Made by a program: the position numbers and the translations under genes. 64,000 bases of DNA. It comes from Heterodera schachtii (Eukaryota > Nematoda > Chromadorea > Rhabditida > Heteroderidae). The notes under the pieces are model-generated. The model made no database searches. It had not been told where the DNA came from and saw only the letters and a program-made list of their open reading frames with translations. The stretch covers positions 1,018,646 to 1,082,645 of the forward strand of contig SIJG01000048.1 of NCBI GenBank assembly GCA_023374025.1, given 5' to 3'. Below are positions 14,335 through 27,420 of the stretch, in pieces (the first letter of the stretch is position 1; each line of letters starts with the position of its first letter).

Positions 14335-17300
14335 TTTTGAAATAAAAGAACTAAAATTGATTATTATCTTTAACCTTATAAACTTTTAATGCAACTTTTC
14401 CAATACAAAAGAATTTATAAAAAATCACAAAAATTAGTATATTTTTAAAAATAATCCAAATAATAAAAGAAAAGTAAATATTACCATTAGTAAATATTAC
14501 CATTGACTATGAGTATTATTTCGAAATAATTAATCAATGTTACCCGTTTTAAACCGGTTTAAAGCTACGAAATTTTTCAAATTAGGGAAAACATTTTTGT
14601 GAACATGAAAAAATAAATTATATTTGACGAACCTATTAGGACGTTGATTTTCAAAATAAAGTTTGCATGAAAAACCAAAATATTTGAATTTATTGTAACT
14701 GAAAAAGCATTATTAATAAATTTAAGATTTTTAACAAATATTTCGGCATTTGATGCATATAAATGTTAACTTTTTGGCTTAATCCATTTGATTAAATGTC
14801 TGTGGAAATAATGTTTGTTTCTCCATTATAAAATTAATTTGATAGCCAAATGACTCGAATAAATTAAAAAAAAACAATAATAAAATAAACCACTTACAGA
14901 ATTAATTTTCCAAAACTTGTATAAACTTAAAAAATTTAAATAGTTATAATGTCTATTATAACAAAAATGAATAAAATTGGTTTTTCATAAATGATTAATA
15001 AATACAACAATTAAAATTAAAATTTTTATATTTAAATAAAACATACACAAGAAAAATACAGTTTGACTTTATTTTTATTTTTCATAAAACATAAAAATTA
15101 TTTAAATTAATTTCAATAATTTATTTATCGTCAAAGTTCTTTTAAAAGAAAGAAAAAAAGTTAAATGAAATTCATGCAATTAATTAGTGTTTTCATTAGT
15201 TTTTTCAAACAATACAATAATTACCATAAATTGTCGGGCTTATTTTGGACGTCCAAAATTAAATGAAATTCAAAAATAACATTAAAAAATTTGTTGTAAT
15301 TGATTAGACCGCAGGCTGACCTTAAAACCAAAACAATGCAAAATCAAGTTTTTAAAACATTAATTAACAAAAAATTTAAACAGGTTTTCACTGAATATTA
15401 AACAAAATAAAGTAAAGAAGCATGTAAAAACTATATCAAAAATGCAAATGATATATAAATATTTCACTTTAATAATATAAAAAAGAAGTTCATATTAACA
15501 AATATTGAATCTAATAATTTATTCCAGGAATATCTCTTGTAAGTGCTCATTTAATTCATTAAAAATGGGCTCAGAAAATTATTTGAATATATTAACAGAG
15601 TAGTAAACATTGATATAATCATATAAAGTCTATGTATGATATATAATAAAACTATTTTAAAGAAATGATTCTATTTAAGAAATAGAGAGAAAATATAAAA
15701 AATTTAACAAAAATTCTAAAAAAAAATTTACTCATGGGTGTCTATCGAAAATTATGAATGAATAAAAAACAGTAACAAAGTCATTCCCGAGAATAAATGA
15801 AAATTTTGAAACGAATGTCAGTAATTTCTTAAAACTTTCAAATTTGTTTTTATTCGAAATCTATTAAAAACTATTTTTTGAAAATAAAAATTTGGAAAAT
15901 GAACCATAATTATTTAAGTTTTTTTATTTCTTCTTTAAATTAATTTTTCAGCAAACCCATTATTAATTTTCTAAGTATTAAATCACATAATTTTTAACTA
16001 ATAATTTTAACTGTTATTGTTTAAATATAATCATGAAATTTGCATAACACAAAATAATGAAATCTTATTTTATTTATTTTTAATTTAATTATATATGATA
16101 CAAATGAAGATATGATTATTTAATATTATTTTTCTTTTCAAATCTATATTTTTAGATAAATATAAATTTTTAAATTTGTTAGTTATTTTATTCTGCAATT
16201 TTGTTTTCAATACAAAATCAAAGAGAAGAAAAGTAGGAAAAATGCACCAAAAAAAATTCACCAAACTTCTCAAAGAATTTGAACGAAAAATGGCCCCAAC
16301 AAACGGCAATCGGTTTCTAACTTAGAGCATACTAATAAGATTAAAGGTTGTTTAGAATGGCGACACACAATATAACATGCTTTGAATGTGGCGATTGACG
16401 TTTTGTTTTGTATTTTTGTGTTCAAATATTTTATTTTTATTTTTGTGGTACTTTTCCGTTTTGGGGCCAAAGTTTGCATTTTTTTAAATCAACAGCGAGC
16501 GAGTAGAATTTCAGACCCATCCGAAGAGACAACCGAAACAATTTACTTTTCAATTGAAAGTCCGCGTTAGCAAATTAATGCCCATACAAAAAGAACAAAT
16601 ATCATAAATAGGGTTATAATTATATGGACTAAAAATGCCAAATATGGGCATAAAATATTGACTAAAAACTGCCAAAATGTATCTTTTAAACGCTATTTAA
16701 ATAAAACCAAAATATTACTTATTTGTTAATTTATCCATGGAATAATTGACATAAATTTTATGTGATTTAATATTGTTTTTTTGTAAATCTTTAGAAAATC
16801 AATTCTTTATTGTCGAAATACATAAAAAAATAAAGTATAGTTTTATCATTATATATTAATTATCAATTGAAAGTATTTATATCAATTTGAATCAGTTTAC
16901 AGGGATCCGTTCGCCTCCTTTACATAGTAAAACAAAAGTTGTCCTAATTGCTGCCTCTTTGCATTTCTCGAAAACGTCCGCACCAAAAAAACACTGACTC
17001 GGAAGCAAATGGCATTAAACAAATTTTAAATATTTAACATTGTTCGAATTTAATTAGCACCAAAATAGTCAAATAAATTTTTATTAAAGATTTAAAGAGA
17101 ATCCGGCAAAAAATCCATTGAGAAAATTTGAAGTAATTAGTTACTTAAAGAAATGAAAGAATAAAAATACCAATACAAACTAAAATCTGATAAGGTTGTT
17201 GTAAGTCGACCGATGGACAAATTCTATTAAAATGTTGATTATAAAAATAATCATAATAATTTTAATTATATACATTTTTAAATTTAGTTATTTTTCAAAT

Positions 17301-17350
17301 CTTTAATCATCTATTAACGGTGTACCGACACTAACGAAAATGTGCCGAAA
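14335..17350. repeat. Right arm of 6.2-kb palindrome
   Basis: This is the inverted copy of 11,115-14,130, ending at the outer tip cgaaaatgtgccgaaaa. Flanking sequences on the two sides do not match, and I see no obvious target-site duplication. The structure could be an inverted segmental duplication or an element with very long terminal inverted repeats. No transposase is encoded in it. Confidence 0.93.
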
Positions 17351-17520
17351 AAATAGTCAAATAAATTTTCGTAGCAAAAGAAACGAATTTAATTAAAAAT
17401 ACGACGAGAAAAACAAAATTGAAGAATAAAATATACTAAAGAATTTAAATATTTTTAATTTATTAAAAAGATATATTTTTGGAAAGAAAAACAATAAAAA
17501 ATTTTTATTTTTTCGAAAAT
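17351..17520 (+). repeat. Diverged fragment of palindrome-arm sequence
   Basis: Just outside the right arm, the words agtcaaataaattttc and aacaaaattgaagaataaaat match, imperfectly, sequence inside the arms (near 12,255-12,350 in the left arm, same orientation). An older copy of part of the arm sequence therefore sits beside the recent palindrome. Confidence 0.55.
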
Positions 17521-18038
17521 TAATAAAATTTATTTATTAAACATGATGAAGCATTTTTTCTATTTATCAGCAAATTATAAAATATTTTAAATTTAGCAAA
17601 TTATCTCATATTTCATTGGATATTTTAAATTCATTAAATCTGTAAACATATTTAATTTCTGTTTTCATAATTCAATTTCCTGACTGAAATTGCCTACAAA
17701 TGCCAACAATCAAAACATACAATGACGTCAAAAACGGATGAAATCGCGGAAGAAATGCGAAAGCCATGGAAATAATATTAAACAATTTTTGGTTGAACAT
17801 TTACTTTAAATGCCCCTCTATAAATCGATCTAACATTAATTATGCTCAATTGTTTCCTTTTTTTAAAATAATTTTGCCTAAATTTACAATTTTCATTTTA
17901 TTAAAAAAAATTTAAATTATGTTAATAAATTGCATTTTTTAGTTAGTCTTCTAACGAAGGATATAGCGTAATTTACTTTGAAATATTAAAAGGATAATTC
18001 TTTACTAATCAAATTTAATTAGGTTGACAACAAGCTAA

Positions 18039-18786
18039 TTGCTTTATGAGGCCATCAACAAGCTCAAATTAGTGAGTATTCAGCGCAAAAATTCGAGGAA
18101 CACCTTGGCATTATGTATTTTATGTGGGAGAATTGGCAATGTGCCAAAATTGGAAAGGATTTTGAAGAAAAGTGCCAAGAATATAAGAAATATTTGCATA
18201 TTTTGTACGAATGTTTCTTACGAATGTATACTGAAGGCTTTTGCTTTCCTTTTAATGGTCATTGAATTAATTAGGAAACAATTAAGCTGAAAACCCTAAT
18301 ATGACAAATCAATTGAATGCTGTGAAGCCAATTTTCAAAAGCAGTGGTTATGGGAATTTGATTAAACTAATTTTTATTATTCAAATTCTAAATGATTTTT
18401 CGAAGTATTTTTGGAAAGAAGGCGAAAACGAATTGAATAACTCCAATGAAATTTTGGAGATGAAATTGCTAAATGAGAAGGAAAAAATTATGTAGTGTTA
18501 GGGATTCAGAATTTCTTAACGGTTCTATTAAATAATTCTAATCTATAGGGATGTGCGAGAAGTGATTTTTACCGGGAACCGAGAAACGAGACTCTCGCAC
18601 ATCCCTACTAATCTATCCACCCTTCCGAATTATTCTTTCTTTTCTCAGTTGGACTATTTTATTTTGCTTTACCAGTATACTTCCATTACGTGCTCTGCTG
18701 AACAAATACATTTAAACAGAGAAGCTTGTAAAGCGTTTTTTAATTTAAAAATAGGATTAAAAATTCCAATCTTATTAAGTTTTTAA
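18039..18786 (+). pseudogene. Coding-like fragments of unrecognised gene
   Basis: Three pieces look more coding-like than their surroundings. Frame 18,039-18,290 includes two CxxC pairs (CILC and CIFC about 40 residues apart), a spacing that could bind zinc. Frame 18,301-18,495 is rich in Lys, Glu and Asn. A third frame follows a strong acceptor-like tract, ttctttcttttctcag, at about 18,630-18,646. The hAT MITE at 18,546-18,607 would fall in an intron between the last two pieces. I recognise no family. It may be a decayed gene or exons of a lineage-specific one. Exon borders are not established. Confidence 0.25.
18538..18615. mobile_element. 62-bp hAT-type MITE with 8-bp TSD
   Basis: The element is 18,546-18,607. 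Its terminal inverted repeats are 15 bp and perfect: TAGGGATGTGCGAGA on the left and its exact complement on the right. It is flanked by the perfect 8-bp direct repeat CTAATCTA (18,538-18,545 and 18,608-18,615). TIRs starting TAGGG and 8-bp duplications are hallmarks of hAT transposons. The internal sequence is only about 32 bp, so the element is non-autonomous. The intact ends and duplication suggest fairly recent insertion. Confidence 0.85.
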
Positions 18787-18875
18787 AATCAAATTTATAG
18801 AAAAATCCATTTAATCAAAGTTTGAAGAAAATTTACAATGTTTGTTCGTCAGTTTGTCTTAATGTCGCTCCACAC

Positions 18876-18992
18876 CAGGGATGTGCCGAATCGGAATCGT
18901 AATCGGAATCGCAATTAATCGGATTTGGGCCATAATCGGAATCGGATAATCGTAATCGGATTTTGCCTTGAAATCCGATTATTACACCCCTA
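18876..18992. mobile_element. hAT-like non-autonomous repeat
   Basis: The left end CAGGGATGTGCCGAATCGG and the right end, read in complement (TAGGGGTGTAATAATCGGATT), are imperfect inverted repeats of hAT type. The interior is made of repeated aatcgga words. No clear 8-bp flanking duplication is seen, so this is an older or degraded insertion. Confidence 0.55.
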
Positions 18993-19087
18993 AGAATTGA
19001 CCTTTTGAAGAAATTTTTTAGCGAAAATGCCAATGAATTTTGAAAAAAAATGTTTTCTGAAACGAATGTTTTAATCTTATTTTAACA

Positions 19088-19345
19088 TAGTTATGCCGGC
19101 CGATGGCAAACAAATAATCAATATTTATTTGGAGCAGAGTGGGAAAAGAAGACACAAATTTGGGGAGGAATGTTTAAATAGCAAAAGAAGGAAATAACAT
19201 AAATGAAAGAAGTGAACGGGGAGGGTCAACATCGCGGGTATTTATGGGCGGAAAAAGTGGCGTGACATAATGAAGGGAAGAGGGAAATACAAACAAAATA
19301 AAAGGGTCAAAATGGGTACCGGCTAATTGGGTCCCAACCCTAACA
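19088..19345 (-). mobile_element. 3' LTR of a retrotransposon
   Basis: Read on the minus strand, the LTR starts TGTTAGGG at 19,345. It contains a TATA-like motif (ATAAATACCC near 19,240) and an AATAAA polyadenylation signal near 19,120, and ends near 19,088-19,094 with a slightly damaged TAACA-type terminus (TAACTA). It lies directly downstream of a polypurine tract and of the gag-pol remnant on the same strand. No matching 5' LTR is seen upstream, so the element is truncated. Confidence 0.65.
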
Positions 19346-19360
19346 TCTCCCCCTTAAAAA
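19346..19360 (-). other. Polypurine tract
   Basis: On the minus strand the sequence just before the LTR is TTTTTAAGGGGGAGA, ending at the TG of the LTR. This is the expected place and composition for the plus-strand primer of an LTR retrotransposon. Confidence 0.65.
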
Positions 19361-19458
19361 GTGTCGGGCCTCCGTTCATCTACCGCATCCTCAGGTCGGC
19401 GATGTTATGCCTCTTATCCACAGTCGGAAGCTCGGAGATCATCTTTGATTTGATCTCG

Positions 19459-20090
19459 TCAGCCGTCGCTGCCGATTTGTTGCTTCCTGACAGGTGCACC
19501 GGATGAGGAGCTCTTCATTCCAAATCCGTCAAGAAGAAAATTGAATTCGTCTTCGTCCGGCATGTACGGCTGTACATTCTTTGCAGGGAATTCTCCAATC
19601 GTGCCGTCCAAAAACTGAACGTCGTAATTGCTTCCTTTCTGGTTGATCACACGTCCGGCACGCCAAGGTTCATCTCCCATGCTGGCGATCACATTCGCTC
19701 CCACAGCGAAGAATTTCTGCCTTTTGCTACGTTGATCTTTTCCGAAAAATTTCTCTTTCTTCGAGTTCGCTCCGTTAACTTTGGCAGTCTCAGTCCGGAT
19801 CTTGTCCTTCAGACCATTCCTGATGTAGTCCGACAGTCCCAGTCTGTCCATCATGTCCATTCCGAGTAAGTTCTTTGATTCGTCTTTGGAAACAAAGAAT
19901 TCCTTTCTTCCTCTGCTTCTCATCTTTAACCAGGAAAACTCCTCCAACGCGGATGTTGTTCACCGCTTTTTCCTTCTTTCCTCCATTCTTCTTTAGCCAT
20001 GCCTGGTGCTTGGCACACATCCTTTCCAAATGGCCATTCCTCTTGCACTTTCGGCAAACAAAACAAATCTTTATTAAATTATTGGAAACA
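19459..20090 (-). pseudogene. gag-pol remnant of LTR retrotransposon
   Basis: Two overlapping frames make up this remnant. The upstream one (frame of 19,790-20,161) carries a CCHC zinc knuckle, CRKCKRNGHLERMC, at 20,015-20,056, typical of Gag nucleocapsid. After a frame change near 19,915, the second frame (to 19,459) carries LLGMDMMDRLGL, like the end of a retropepsin. It then passes directly to a small domain with WRAGRV and YDVQFLDG, like the C-terminal DNA-binding part of a retroviral-type integrase. Reverse transcriptase, RNase H and the integrase core are missing, so the element is internally deleted as well as cut at its 5' side. It is probably Ty3/Gypsy or BEL-like; I cannot decide which. 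Confidence 0.65.
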
Positions 20091-20164
20091 AAATGATTCA
20101 TCTCGGTTATACAATGAATTGCAAATAATAAAGTAAAAAAACCTGCGAATTTATAAATCACTGT

Positions 20165-21600
20165 TTTTAATTAAAGAAACAAAAAAATAAATAAAAGTAA
20201 TAAAGTAATTATCATCAAATAACAAACATTTATAAAATAATTGGAATTAATTGTTAATAAATAAATGAGTGCTTGAATCTATAGATATTTTAATTAAACA
20301 AAATAAATTGTTTAATTTTAGCATGCTATAACATAAAATATTAAAGGAATCATTTTTTGAAAAAAATGAAAAAAATAATAAAACTAAATTTTTGTTTAAA
20401 GCAACTAAAATATATTTTCAGTATATTTTTTTATTTTGAAAAATATTTGTAATTTTTTTTTGAAAAAAAAAGTGAAGATATTTTTCTATAAGATCAAAAA
20501 TTTGTAATTTAAAAAAAAAGAAGATTTTGGTAAGATCTTTTTTTTTAGGTTTCTAAAAAAAAAGTCGGAGTAGTGATTAGATAACGTCCTATATGGTACA
20601 AGGCCCTGTTTTTCGTTACCTTTGAACATTTACAAAGATTTAAAAAATGACCTTTTGAAAAAAAAAAATTTATTTTTTAGTGTATTATGCTTCTCATGCT
20701 CGATCAAATCGAACAAATTTATTTAAAAATTTTGAATTTTTATTTGTTTTTTATCTTTTTGTAAAGAATTTTATTAAGGGGGTCTCGATTTTTGATAAAA
20801 ATAGAAAAAAGAATTAGCGAAAAAACTAAAAAATATAAATTTCATTCAATTTTCATAATATTTTTCCTAAATATTTTTCGTAAAAGATAATTCACAAAAA
20901 TTAATTGATGATCTTTTGACGTCCAAAAAAAAATGAAAATCATAATAGTTACATGACAAAAAATAACAAATGCTGATTAATTAACCATAAAATGAAGATT
21001 TGAAAAAAAATATTTTTTTTAAGGTTTTTTGTTTGAATTCGATTTCGAATTAATTTCCTATGCGATAGAAATGCACATTTTCAATGAGCGTGCTTCTGTG
21101 TTCTTTCCCATTTTTCGATTATTTTCATTTTTTCTTTTGGTTTTTTATAATTTTTTTTATTTTTTGTTATGTATATTTTAATCTTTTATAAATTTATGTT
21201 TTTTTAATTTTTTATATTCTTTATTTTAATTTCCCGCGGCGAAGTCGTTAGTTATTATAAAACCATCAAAAAATTAAGTTTCATTTTAAATTTAATTAAT
21301 CACCTTTTATTTACAATGAATATTACAATGAAATGCGAATTTATTGAAGCCAGGATCCAAATTGTTCTGATTAATTATTTTTTTAAATTTATTTACATAA
21401 ATGTGAATTAAAAACATTTTTTATTATTATATTATCAAATAAATTGAAAATCATATAGCCTTGTAAATAGACTAAAAATTTGTTTTGATCATCAATAAAA
21501 AGAATGAAACATTGATGAGGAAAAAAAAGAAAAGTAATTGAAAAATATGAAAGTAAGCCAATTTAAAAGAAAATTTTTATGAAATGGCGACTAAATTAAA
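20165..21600. other. AT-rich non-coding stretch
   Basis: Long A and T runs with no gene seen. A few GC-richer words (gtcggagtagtgattag near 20,563; cccgcggcgaagtcg near 21,233) could be repeat remnants. Confidence 0.55.
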
Positions 21601-21905
21601 GTGCCAAATTTGGCATTGTTTCATTTAACAGATTTGCTCATTCTATCTATATCATCGTTTGAAATTTTGTTTAATTATTCTGACCAAAAATTACATATGT
21701 TTGCCATTCATTGCTGTTACAATTGCCAATTTCGAAAGAAGAGCAAATTGTATCCGATAAGATACGGCAGTATAAGTTGGACCCAAAACAGGGGACACAA
21801 TTCGAGACGGAAAATAAGAGACATGAATTGGCTACACTGAATTTAGTTGAAGGCTTTGATACGAATGCCGATAACAGGCTTATAATTAATTCCTTATCGC
21901 CTTGA
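21601..21905 (+). pseudogene. Coding-like fragment, unrecognised
   Basis: An acceptor-like tttcatttaacag lies at about 21,619-21,631. Downstream, the frame ending at 21,905 reads acidic and basic residues with little A/T bias (for example KEEQIVSDKIRQYKLDPK), which is unusual for this window. No ATG opens this frame, and the preceding frame differs by a shift. It may be a terminal exon or a decayed gene. No domain is recognised. Confidence 0.25.
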
Positions 21906-23827
21906 AAGGAAAAAACAATTTCTAAAATAATACTCAAAAACTTACATTCACAATAATACAAATATGATGAAAATTTGACACTTTAATTTGTCTCGATTTT
22001 TCTAAAAATTCCATAAAAAATGTATTTAAATTTCAAAAAATTGGTCTTTGGATTCGTTCTCCAAACTTTTTCTGGCAACATGCTGGCAAATATATTGATT
22101 GGCAAGAATTTGTGCTAATTTAAAAAATTTATGATTTTAAAACATCTTGAAAAATGTGTGTTCAAAGCCTTTTTTCATGACTTTTTCGGGATTTTCGTGT
22201 CAATTCATGCCTTTTTTTCAATGGTTTGGTGGCTATTATAGTCCCTTTTTTGCGATTTTGGTGCCTTTTTCGGTCTCTAGTGATGACTTTGTGGTTGATG
22301 ATGGATGTATCTTAAACGTGTCGCATGGAATTTTTTTACATTTTTTTAAAATTTTCTCAAAATTTGTTACGTCAAATTTTAATGTTATTAGCTTTTTTCA
22401 TGCTGATAAGTAATTTTATTTATAAGAATATTATCGACACCGCCGAAAAAATTAAATAAAAAAATTCGAAAGTGCTTAATTATAATTTTTAATAATTGCA
22501 TCATTTTTAATAATATACAAATTACATAAAGTAAAAAATTGATTTGGATAATATTACTGATGATCAATCACCATTTTAAATAAATAAATGGTTATTAAAT
22601 AAAAAATAAAAATCCTATTAAGTAAAAAATAATAATCTAAAATTTATTATTGAATGGTTTTTAAAGTGAATATTATGTTTTTAAATTAAAATCACTTTTT
22701 AAATTATTAATGGTTAAAATATTAATTTGAAATTCTGGTTTTGAATTGCTCTTCAATTTCCAAACTCAACGGCAAATAAATACATAGTCGATGATTATGA
22801 ATAAAGAATACAAATTAATTATATATTAAATATACAATAAACATGCAAATTTTAGCAAAATCCGTTATAATTTTGCTTATTCTACTAAATTTTACATTCT
22901 TTTAAATATTCTATAGTATTATGTGTTAAAAATTTTGAGCTATTTAGTGTCTTTTTTTGGTGCAAATTCATAGATTTATAACATGCAGTCCTTCTTAAAA
23001 ACTTTTAAGAAAATTTTGTTTATGTGCTAAATATCATTCACTAACTATTTCTTCATTTCTTTATTCCTTGTTGGGTATAAAGTTTAAAGAAGAGCGCTGA
23101 GTATTGAGTTTTAAAATTTATATCTTTTTACTATGTTATTATTTTAATAAATTTCTGCAATTGTCATTAATCATTTATTTTTTTTTCAGCAATTTAAAAT
23201 TTGTCTCATTTTATTTCTTTATAAGTTTTGTTTTGTTGAGTCAAATATAATTAAAATGTAAAATGAACATTTAACTTGTTTTTTCTTTTTATTCTAACAA
23301 TAAAAAAATCTTTAGAAATGTAATTGATTGGTTTAAAAATTTAGAGGTTTATTTTGTTTTTTAGAAAAAAGTATTAAGATTTTTTTATTTGCTGTTGTCA
23401 ATAATTAATCCATTTTATTTAAATTTTATTAAGTTTGTTTTTATGTGAATTTATTAATATTTTTTGTTAATTAAAAAATCATTACCTTGCCAATCATCCA
23501 TTTCTTTTCTTAAATGGTAAAGGATGAAGATTTTCAACAAAATATATAAATAAAACAAATGAATTTCAAATATTTTGAGTTTATTCATTTTATATGAGTG
23601 AAAATTATATTTTAAACATAATAATATTTATTTATGATTAATTAAGTTTTCTTTTATTAATTTACAATTATCAATTTAAGTTATAATATTTATTGAAAAT
23701 TTAAAATATAATTAATATTCACATTTCCTTAGGTTCATCTTGAAATTATTTTTGGTGGCCTCTAGTAAAATGATGCTCATTTTTAAATTCTATTTAAATT
23801 TTTATTTTTTTTAAATTTTGACTAAAA

Positions 23828-24010
23828 AATTTGTCTTTGTTTAATTCTTGGTTTTAGTTTTTTATCGTTTAAAGGATTTTTGTTTTATTCTCAAACCAAT
23901 TAATTCAATTTATATTTTTTTGTGTGTTTGATTAAACGAAAGAAAAATATAAATATATTGAAAAAATGTATTAAATATTAAAAAATTTTACAGAAATATT
24001 TTAAAGAGCA
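23828..24010 (+). repeat. Direct repeat, copy 1
   Basis: This stretch begins atttgtctttgtttaattc and includes gtttgattaaacgaa. It recurs, imperfectly, about 1.1 kb downstream in the same orientation. No coding content. Confidence 0.7.
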
Positions 24011-24925
24011 ATACATTAATACAATCATATAATAATAAATTACGTCAATCGAAGAAGTAACTTTTGGACATTTTAATAGCATGGTTTTTTTTCAAAATTG
24101 TTTATAAAAATATTAATTAGTCCTACAAATTATTCATTTAAAAAACATTATTAGTTCTATCAGATTAATTTAAAATTTTTTGCCTATTTTTTTTACTGTA
24201 AACTACGATTATAACAATAAAAATTTCTTTATAATTTTATTAAAATAACAGATTAAAAATGCGAATAAGTATTAGAATTTTAAAAAGTCATTAGAAACAA
24301 TGGTTAATTTGTCCTTGTATTTTTACTAATATTATTTTAAACATATAAAATTGTCGGCTTAAAATTCAATGAATAAAAATAAATAATTAAAAAAGAAAGG
24401 AATATTATTTTGATTAAATAAAGAATTTAAAATTTATCCACATTAGTTAAACTAATGAAAATTCTGGTGTTCCATTTTCTATTACATTTTAATGTCCAAC
24501 ATTTTTAATCAAATTGTTGATTATCTTTTTATAAATAAATAATACAACAATCAAAACAAAATAACTAGAAAATACACGAAAATATTCAAAAGTCCATCTA
24601 TTAAAATATTAAATATTCATAGCACAGTTTATCTCGTGATAATCAACAAAACACTGCTAAATTATTTAAAAATTATATGAAAAAAGTAGTAAATGAATTA
24701 AATGATTAAACAGCGTAATTTATCTAAACGGATAGTAATTGAAAATGATAATTTTAAGTACCCTCCAGATAAAAGTATTTGTCTCACTCTTATGCACAAG
24801 ATAATAAAGGAATTGAAACATTAAAAAAGGCGAAAACTTAATTATTAAGTATTTTAATTAATTTCGTTAAAGCTAAGTAATTTATTAAACCGATTAAAGT
24901 AAAGAGACCAAATAAATTTTGTTTA

Positions 24926-25108
24926 AATAATTTGTCTTTGTTTAATTCTTGGTTTTACTTTTTTTGTCGTTTTAAAGGATTTATTCCCAAATCAATAAAT
25001 TCAATTTATATTTTTTTTTGTGTAAATTTGATTAAACGAAAAAAAGTATAAATATATTTAAAAAAAGCATTAAAATTAAAAATTACAGAAATAGTTTAAT
25101 GAACATTT
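24926..25108 (+). repeat. Direct repeat, copy 2
   Basis: Diverged copy of 23,828-24,010 with small indels in T runs. The pair could be leftovers of a non-autonomous element or an old local duplication. Confidence 0.7.
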
Positions 25109-27262
25109 GAAAATATTTATAAACAAACTCTATCCGATAAGAATTAAAACAAAGCTATTGAAAAATTTACAACAAAAATTGATAATTTATGTTAATCATA
25201 TAATGTCTAAATTTTAAGCTAAATATACAAATAATAAATTTTTAAAAAATTAAAAAAAAAATTCCGAAAATTTCCGACTTTTCATCAATAATTTTAAAAA
25301 TCGGAAGTTGGAATTCCAACATTAAATACAATATAAGCAGAATAATTATTGTTAACTCGAAAGATCTTATACTCTTTAAAATTTATATAATTCTGAGCAG
25401 GTTTATTACAAAATTTTTAATTTTAACTGAAAAATACAAATGAAAAAATTAAGACATCGTTTAAAAAATAAATAGCGGAAAACCGATAATAATTGTAATT
25501 ATATGTGGAAGTCAATAAATTAATTTGTAATCACTCTTATTTGAATTAATAAATAAGTTTCATAAAATTATTCTTATACTTTAAAAAAACTAAATATTAT
25601 AAATTAAGCGTAATTTTTGATGTTTTATTTATATAAGTTGATTCCATTAATCTTTTTTTAATATGTCCAGATAATTGAGTTTATTAAAAAGAATTCAAAA
25701 AAACATTTAGAAATTTTAAATCATGTAAATATTAAATTCATTTTTGTTAAATCTTTATTTTTTGAATACAATTAAGTACTGTATTGAAATAACATTTTTT
25801 AATTTATAACTGATCGAATTAGAGCCGATACAATTTAGGCATTACTTTATTTATTTTACTTATTTTTGATGTATCGTGGTTTTAATTATTTTAGAGATAA
25901 TGTTAATATATTCAACTTTTTTTAAATGTTTATTATCATAGTTTAATTTTTATTTAAACACTTCATAGCTATTATCCCTCACGTCGGTTTTTTTCTGTTC
26001 GGTTTTTTGTTGCGGGCTGGGAAGGTTTATTAGTTTTTTATGTACTTTTATGGTTAATCATTTAATATTTTTTAATAAATATTTTATTACATTTTTTTTA
26101 TCGGTGTACTAAAACTTGACGATTCATTTTTGACTATTTTTAAATTAAATTTGTATTTTAATAATGTGTTTAAGAAATGTGGGAACGTGCCGGGCCGTAA
26201 GGAAAAATGTCCGAAAAAGTCCCTTTATTTATTACCGAATTTGCCCTTTTAATTTCCCTTTTATTTCCAAATGTTGAATTGAGTTTTATTGTTTATTAAC
26301 GAAAATAAGAAAATAAATATAAATAAAATTATTTAAAATAAGTGCCGTGTTGATTAAAGGGGAAATGTCTTAACGGGAGGAGAAAGGTTCGCCTATTGAG
26401 TCCCGGGGTTTTTGAGTAAATTGAAGAGGGGTTGTAGGTTACATTTAAAAGATTATTTAATTTAATTGCGTCTTATAATTTTAATACTGTATTTCAAGAT
26501 AACACATAATATTATGATAAATTATTAAATTCTTTATATTGATTTATTATTTTTAAAAATTACATGGAATTTTTATATTAGCAAAACTTATAATTATCGG
26601 AATATTTGATATTCTTTTTAAACGGAATATTGTTTCTGGAGTATTTTGTTACTTAATTATTTAATCAACAGAAAATATTTTTATCTTTTTTCCAATTAAT
26701 CACTTCATTTTTATTGGACAATGTTTTTTGAATTTTCAGCAAATTACCGTTACAAAATATGCATAATTTTTTTTTCCGAATTTTGGAATAAAATTCATTT
26801 AAAAAATTCTGTAGAATTTTGCTTTAATAATAATATATTTGGTTAATTATAGTTTTTCAATTTTTTTTTTTAATTTGTATTTTAATTATTCTTTGGAAGG
26901 TTTCAAATTTTCATTTTTTTTTATTTGTTACATGATATTTATTAATTATGATTTTAATTTTCTGCGCTGATATACTTTCATGTTGAGTGCGCTCGTTTTT
27001 TGTGTGCGTCGTATCCAGCATATTTTTTTAAATAAGTGATTTTTTGCCTCATTTTTAATTTATTTTCAATTTATTCCTTTTTTTTTCCTGTAATATGTTT
27101 TTATCATTTATTTTGTTTGTTCTTTTTTCAAAATTATAATAATAAATTTCACAATATAAGTGTGGAGCTTTGTTATAATAAATTTATTGTTATAAAGGTT
27201 TGTTTATATATCAGTACACTCGTTTTTTTCTATAAATATTATGGTTTTGTTAAAAATTTTTA

Positions 27263-27420
27263 AAGAATTTAATAGCGCATCTAAGACCCACTAAGCGTAC
27301 GCAAAAGCCGTCTTTTCGACGGTGCTGGTTCATTTCCTAAAAACCGCCACTCATGCGCGTTTCCTAAATCCGCGAAAATGGGATGATAGTGCGTTTCCTA
27401 AATACGCAATAAATTTTAAA
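27263..27420 (+). repeat. Dispersed repeat tip plus cgcgtttcctaaa units
   Basis: The words aaagaatttaatagcgcatc at 27,263-27,282 recur exactly at about 63,886-63,905 near the end of the window. Downstream, gcgtttcctaaat and gccactcatgcgcg resemble the gccacccatgtgcgttctt segment in each unit of the 4.75-kb array (for example about 35,295). There is no gene. This looks like a mosaic of dispersed repeats. Confidence 0.45.

Noticed and set aside
11895..16570. Mirrored small frames in the palindrome arms
   Set aside because: Identical only because the arms are; composition is that of the background.
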